This document shows positions 6,904 through 8,503 of a DNA stretch of 8,503 bases, one piece after another (position 1 is the first letter of the stretch; every line of letters starts with the position of its first letter). The DNA comes from an uncultured Paracoccaceae bacterium (lineage in GTDB: Bacteria; Pseudomonadota; Alphaproteobacteria; Rhodobacterales; Rhodobacteraceae). The notes under the pieces were generated by a model. The model was not told where the DNA came from, did no database searches, and saw only the letters and a list, made by a program, of their open reading frames with translations. A program made the translations under genes and the position numbers. The stretch lies in assembly GCA_937927885.1 (NCBI GenBank), contig CALEZJ010000262.1:1-8503 (forward strand), given 5' to 3'.

Positions 6904-6911
6904 TCTGCAAA
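6904..6911 (+). promoter_or_regulatory. TTTGCAAA-like box (7/8), closest to prpE
   Basis: TCTGCAAA (7 of 8 to TTTGCAAA) lies 92 nt before the prpE ATG and is followed at 6925-6935 by a small palindrome, GACAATTTGTC. I could not place a convincing -35/-10 pair for prpE downstream of it. CTGACA (6924-6929 region) resembles a -35 element but lacks a good partner. Confidence 0.4.
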
Positions 6912-6988
6912 TTTCTGCGCCACTGACAATTTGTCGCCCGGTAACAGCGTTGCGCCCTCGCCCCCGCCTGCCGTAACTGACGGACAAC

Positions 6989-6999
6989 GAGGAGGAGGA
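6989..6999 (+). promoter_or_regulatory. Strong ribosome-binding site of prpE
   Basis: GAGGAGGAGGA offers two overlapping AGGAGG registers, 5 and 8 nt from the ATG at 7004. This is the strongest Shine-Dalgarno sequence in the window. It fixes the prpE start and suggests high translation when the gene is transcribed. Confidence 0.85.
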
Positions 7000-7003
7000 C
7001 CCG

Positions 7004-8503
7004 ATGACCTATGCCGATCTCTACCGCCGTTCGATTGATGACCCCGAAGGGTTCTGGATGGAACAGGCCGAGGCCATCGATTGGGTTCGCCCCCCTTCGC
7101 GCGCGCTTTTTGCCAACAACGCACCGCTTTACGAATGGTTCAAGGACGCGCAGGTCAACACCTGCTGGAACGCCGTGGACCGCCATGTTCTGGCCGGGCG
7201 CGGCAATCAACTCGCGATCATCCACGACAGCCCGATCACCCATTCGACCAAGGGGATCACCTACAAGGAATTGCAGGACCGCGTCGCCTCGCTTGCCGGG
7301 GCGCTGAGGGCCAAGGGCATCGAAAAGGGCGACCGCGTCATCATCTACATGCCGATGATCCCCGAGGCGCTGGAGGCCATGCTGGCCTGCGCGCGGCTGG
7401 GGGCGATCCACTCGGTGGTGTTCGGCGGCTTTGCCGCGCATGAACTGGCGGTGCGCATCGACGACGCAACGCCCAAGGCGATCATCGCGGCGTCCTGCGG
7501 GTTGGAGCCGGGGCGCGTGGTGCATTACAAGCCCCTGGTGGATGCCGCCATCGAGGCCGCGGCCCACAAACCCGAGTTCTGCGTGATCTTCCAGCGCGAA
7601 CAAGAGGTTGCCAAGCTGATCGAGGGTCGCGATTTCGCCTGGCACACGTTCCAGTATGGCGTTGAGCCGGCGGAATGCGTGCCGGTGTCGGGCGACCATC
7701 CGGCCTATATCCTCTATACCTCGGGCACCACGGGCCAGCCCAAGGGCGTGCTGCGCCCCACCGCCGGCCATCTGGTGGCGCTGAACTGGACGATGAAGGG
7801 GCTCTACAACATCGAGGCGGGCAAAGTGTTCTGGGCCGCCAGCGATGTGGGCTGGGTCGTCGGCCATTCCTATATCTGCTATGCGCCGCTGATCGCCGGG
7901 GCCACCACGATCGTCTTCGAGGGCAAGCCGGTCGGCACCCCCGACGCGGGCACCTTCTGGCGGGTGATCCAGAACCACAAGGTGCGCAGCTTCTTTACCG
8001 CGCCGACCGCCCTGCGCGCCATCAAGCGCGAGGACCCGGACGGCAAGCTGATCAAGGACTACAACCTCAAGAACATGCAGGCGCTGTTCCTGGCGGGCGA
8101 GCGCGCCGACCCGGACACCGTGCAATGGGCCCAGCGCCATCTGGGCGTGCCGGTGATCGACCATTGGTGGCAGACCGAAACCGGCTGGTGCATCGCGGGC
8201 AACCCGCTGGGGGTAGAACTGCTGCCGGTCAAGGTGGGCTCGCCCACGGTCGCCATGCCGGGCTATGACGTGCAGGTGCTGGACGAGGGCGGCCACCCCG
8301 TGCCGCGCGGGCAACTGGGCGCCATCGCGATCAAGCTGCCGCTGCCCCCCGGCACGCTGCCGACGCTGTGGAACGCCGAGGCGCGGTTTCGCAAATCCTA
8401 TCTGGACCACTTCCCCGGCTATTACGAGACGGGCGACGCGGGCTATGTGGATGAGGACGGCTATGTCTATATCATGGCGCGCACCGATGACGTGATCAAC
8501 GTC
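7004..8503 (+). CDS. prpE: Propionyl-CoA synthetase, first 500 residues (gene runs off the right edge)
   Basis: PrpE activates propionate with ATP and CoA through a propionyl-adenylate, in the cytoplasm. The protein is an acetyl-CoA synthetase-type adenylate-forming enzyme with YTSGTTGQPKGV (238-249), HWWQTETGW (387-395), the hinge-region YETGDAGY (474-481) and RTDDVIN (493-499). Features that point to PrpE rather than Acs are the start MTYADLYRRSIDDPEGFW, ASCGLEPGR (163-171), FEGKPVGTPDAGTFW (305-319), PGYDVQVLDE (419-428) and KLPLPPGTLPTLW (444-456). The family is usually about 630 residues, so the C-terminal lid with the catalytic, acetylatable lysine lies beyond the window. The ATG at 7004 follows a strong ribosome-binding site. 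It lies 215 bp downstream of maeB with its own upstream TTTGCAAA boxes, so it probably has its own promoter. Acetate or other short acids may also be used. Confidence 0.92.
   Translation, partial: MTYADLYRRSIDDPEGFWMEQAEAIDWVRPPSRALFANNAPLYEWFKDAQVNTCWNAVDRHVLAGRGNQLAIIHDSPITHSTKGITYKELQDRVASLAGALRAKGIEKGDRVIIYMPMIPEALEAMLACARLGAIHSVVFGGFAAHELAVRIDDATPKAIIAASCGLEPGRVVHYKPLVDAAIEAAAHKPEFCVIFQREQEVAKLIEGRDFAWHTFQYGVEPAECVPVSGDHPAYILYTSGTTGQPKGVLRPTAGHLVALNWTMKGLYNIEAGKVFWAASDVGWVVGHSYICYAPLIAGATTIVFEGKPVGTPDAGTFWRVIQNHKVRSFFTAPTALRAIKREDPDGKLIKDYNLKNMQALFLAGERADPDTVQWAQRHLGVPVIDHWWQTETGWCIAGNPLGVELLPVKVGSPTVAMPGYDVQVLDEGGHPVPRGQLGAIAIKLPLPPGTLPTLWNAEARFRKSYLDHFPGYYETGDAGYVDEDGYVYIMARTDDVINV

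Noticed and set aside
4467..7124. An 885-codon open frame on the minus strand, antisense to maeB and the maeB-prpE gap
   Set aside because: The GC-rich third positions of maeB remove stop codons from the opposite strand. The translation is low-complexity, rich in G, R, H and D, with no recognisable domain, while the plus strand encodes an unmistakable MaeB.
6881..8410. A 509-codon open frame on the minus strand, antisense to prpE
   Set aside because: It covers the same bases as the clear PrpE reading frame, has no domain signature, and has the composition expected of a shadow frame.
7004..8503. Acetyl-CoA synthetase (acs) as the identity of the last gene
   Set aside because: The general motifs are shared, but ASCGLEPGR, GKPVGTPDAG and KLPLPPGTLPTLW are characteristic of PrpE, and the upstream TTTGCAAA boxes point the same way.
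1..8503. Search for CRISPR repeats, transposon ends, tRNA or rRNA genes and phage or defence genes
   Set aside because: Every sizeable stretch is accounted for by housekeeping metabolic genes or short intergenic regions. No regularly spaced repeats, terminal inverted repeats or RNA-gene signatures were seen by eye.

Overview
The window looks like ordinary chromosome from a GC-rich alphaproteobacterium, most probably a member of the Rhodobacterales (Rhodobacter/Paracoccus/Roseobacter-like). The basis is the strongly GC-biased third codon positions, the cdd-deoA-deoB-add gene order, a hybrid MaeB-type malic enzyme, and a propionyl-CoA synthetase preceded by TTTGCAAA palindromes of the kind bound by ScfR-family regulators (PccR/RamB) in that group. 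The genus assignment is inference. I see no mobile element, CRISPR array, tRNA or rRNA.

Left part (1-3186, minus strand): a tightly packed nucleoside-salvage operon read right to left. The order is cdd (cytidine deaminase), deoA (thymidine phosphorylase), deoB (phosphopentomutase), add (adenosine deaminase, cut by the window edge). Each gene overlaps the next by exactly 4 nt (ATGA, ATGA, GTGA), which suggests translational coupling. Together the products deaminate cytidine and adenosine nucleosides, split thymidine or deoxyuridine to base plus (deoxy)ribose-1-phosphate, and isomerise the sugar phosphate to the 5-phosphate for central metabolism. A 19-nt near-palindrome 15 nt upstream of the cdd start is the best candidate operator for this operon.

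Middle (3260-4360, minus strand): a gene of unassigned function. Its product joins an N-terminal glyoxalase/VOC-like segment to two cupin domains, of which only the first keeps most of the metal-ligand positions. It lies 73 bp upstream of cdd on the same strand and is divergent from maeB.

Right part (4361-8503, plus strand): a 136-bp divergent promoter region, then maeB (malic enzyme fused to a phosphotransacetylase-like domain, complete). A 215-bp intergenic region follows, then prpE (propionyl-CoA synthetase, first 500 residues). The maeB-prpE gap is the most information-rich non-coding stretch. It holds two perfect TTTGCAAA palindromes, two 7/8 matches, and a large imperfect hairpin whose apex is one of the perfect palindromes. 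The arrangement fits a propionate/acyl-CoA assimilation theme: PrpE makes propionyl-CoA, which reaches C4-dicarboxylates through methylmalonyl-CoA, and MaeB converts malate to pyruvate. No gene-free stretch exceeds 300 bp. Nothing here amounts to a clearly new system; the two points most worth a second look are the operator cluster and the VOC-bicupin fusion.
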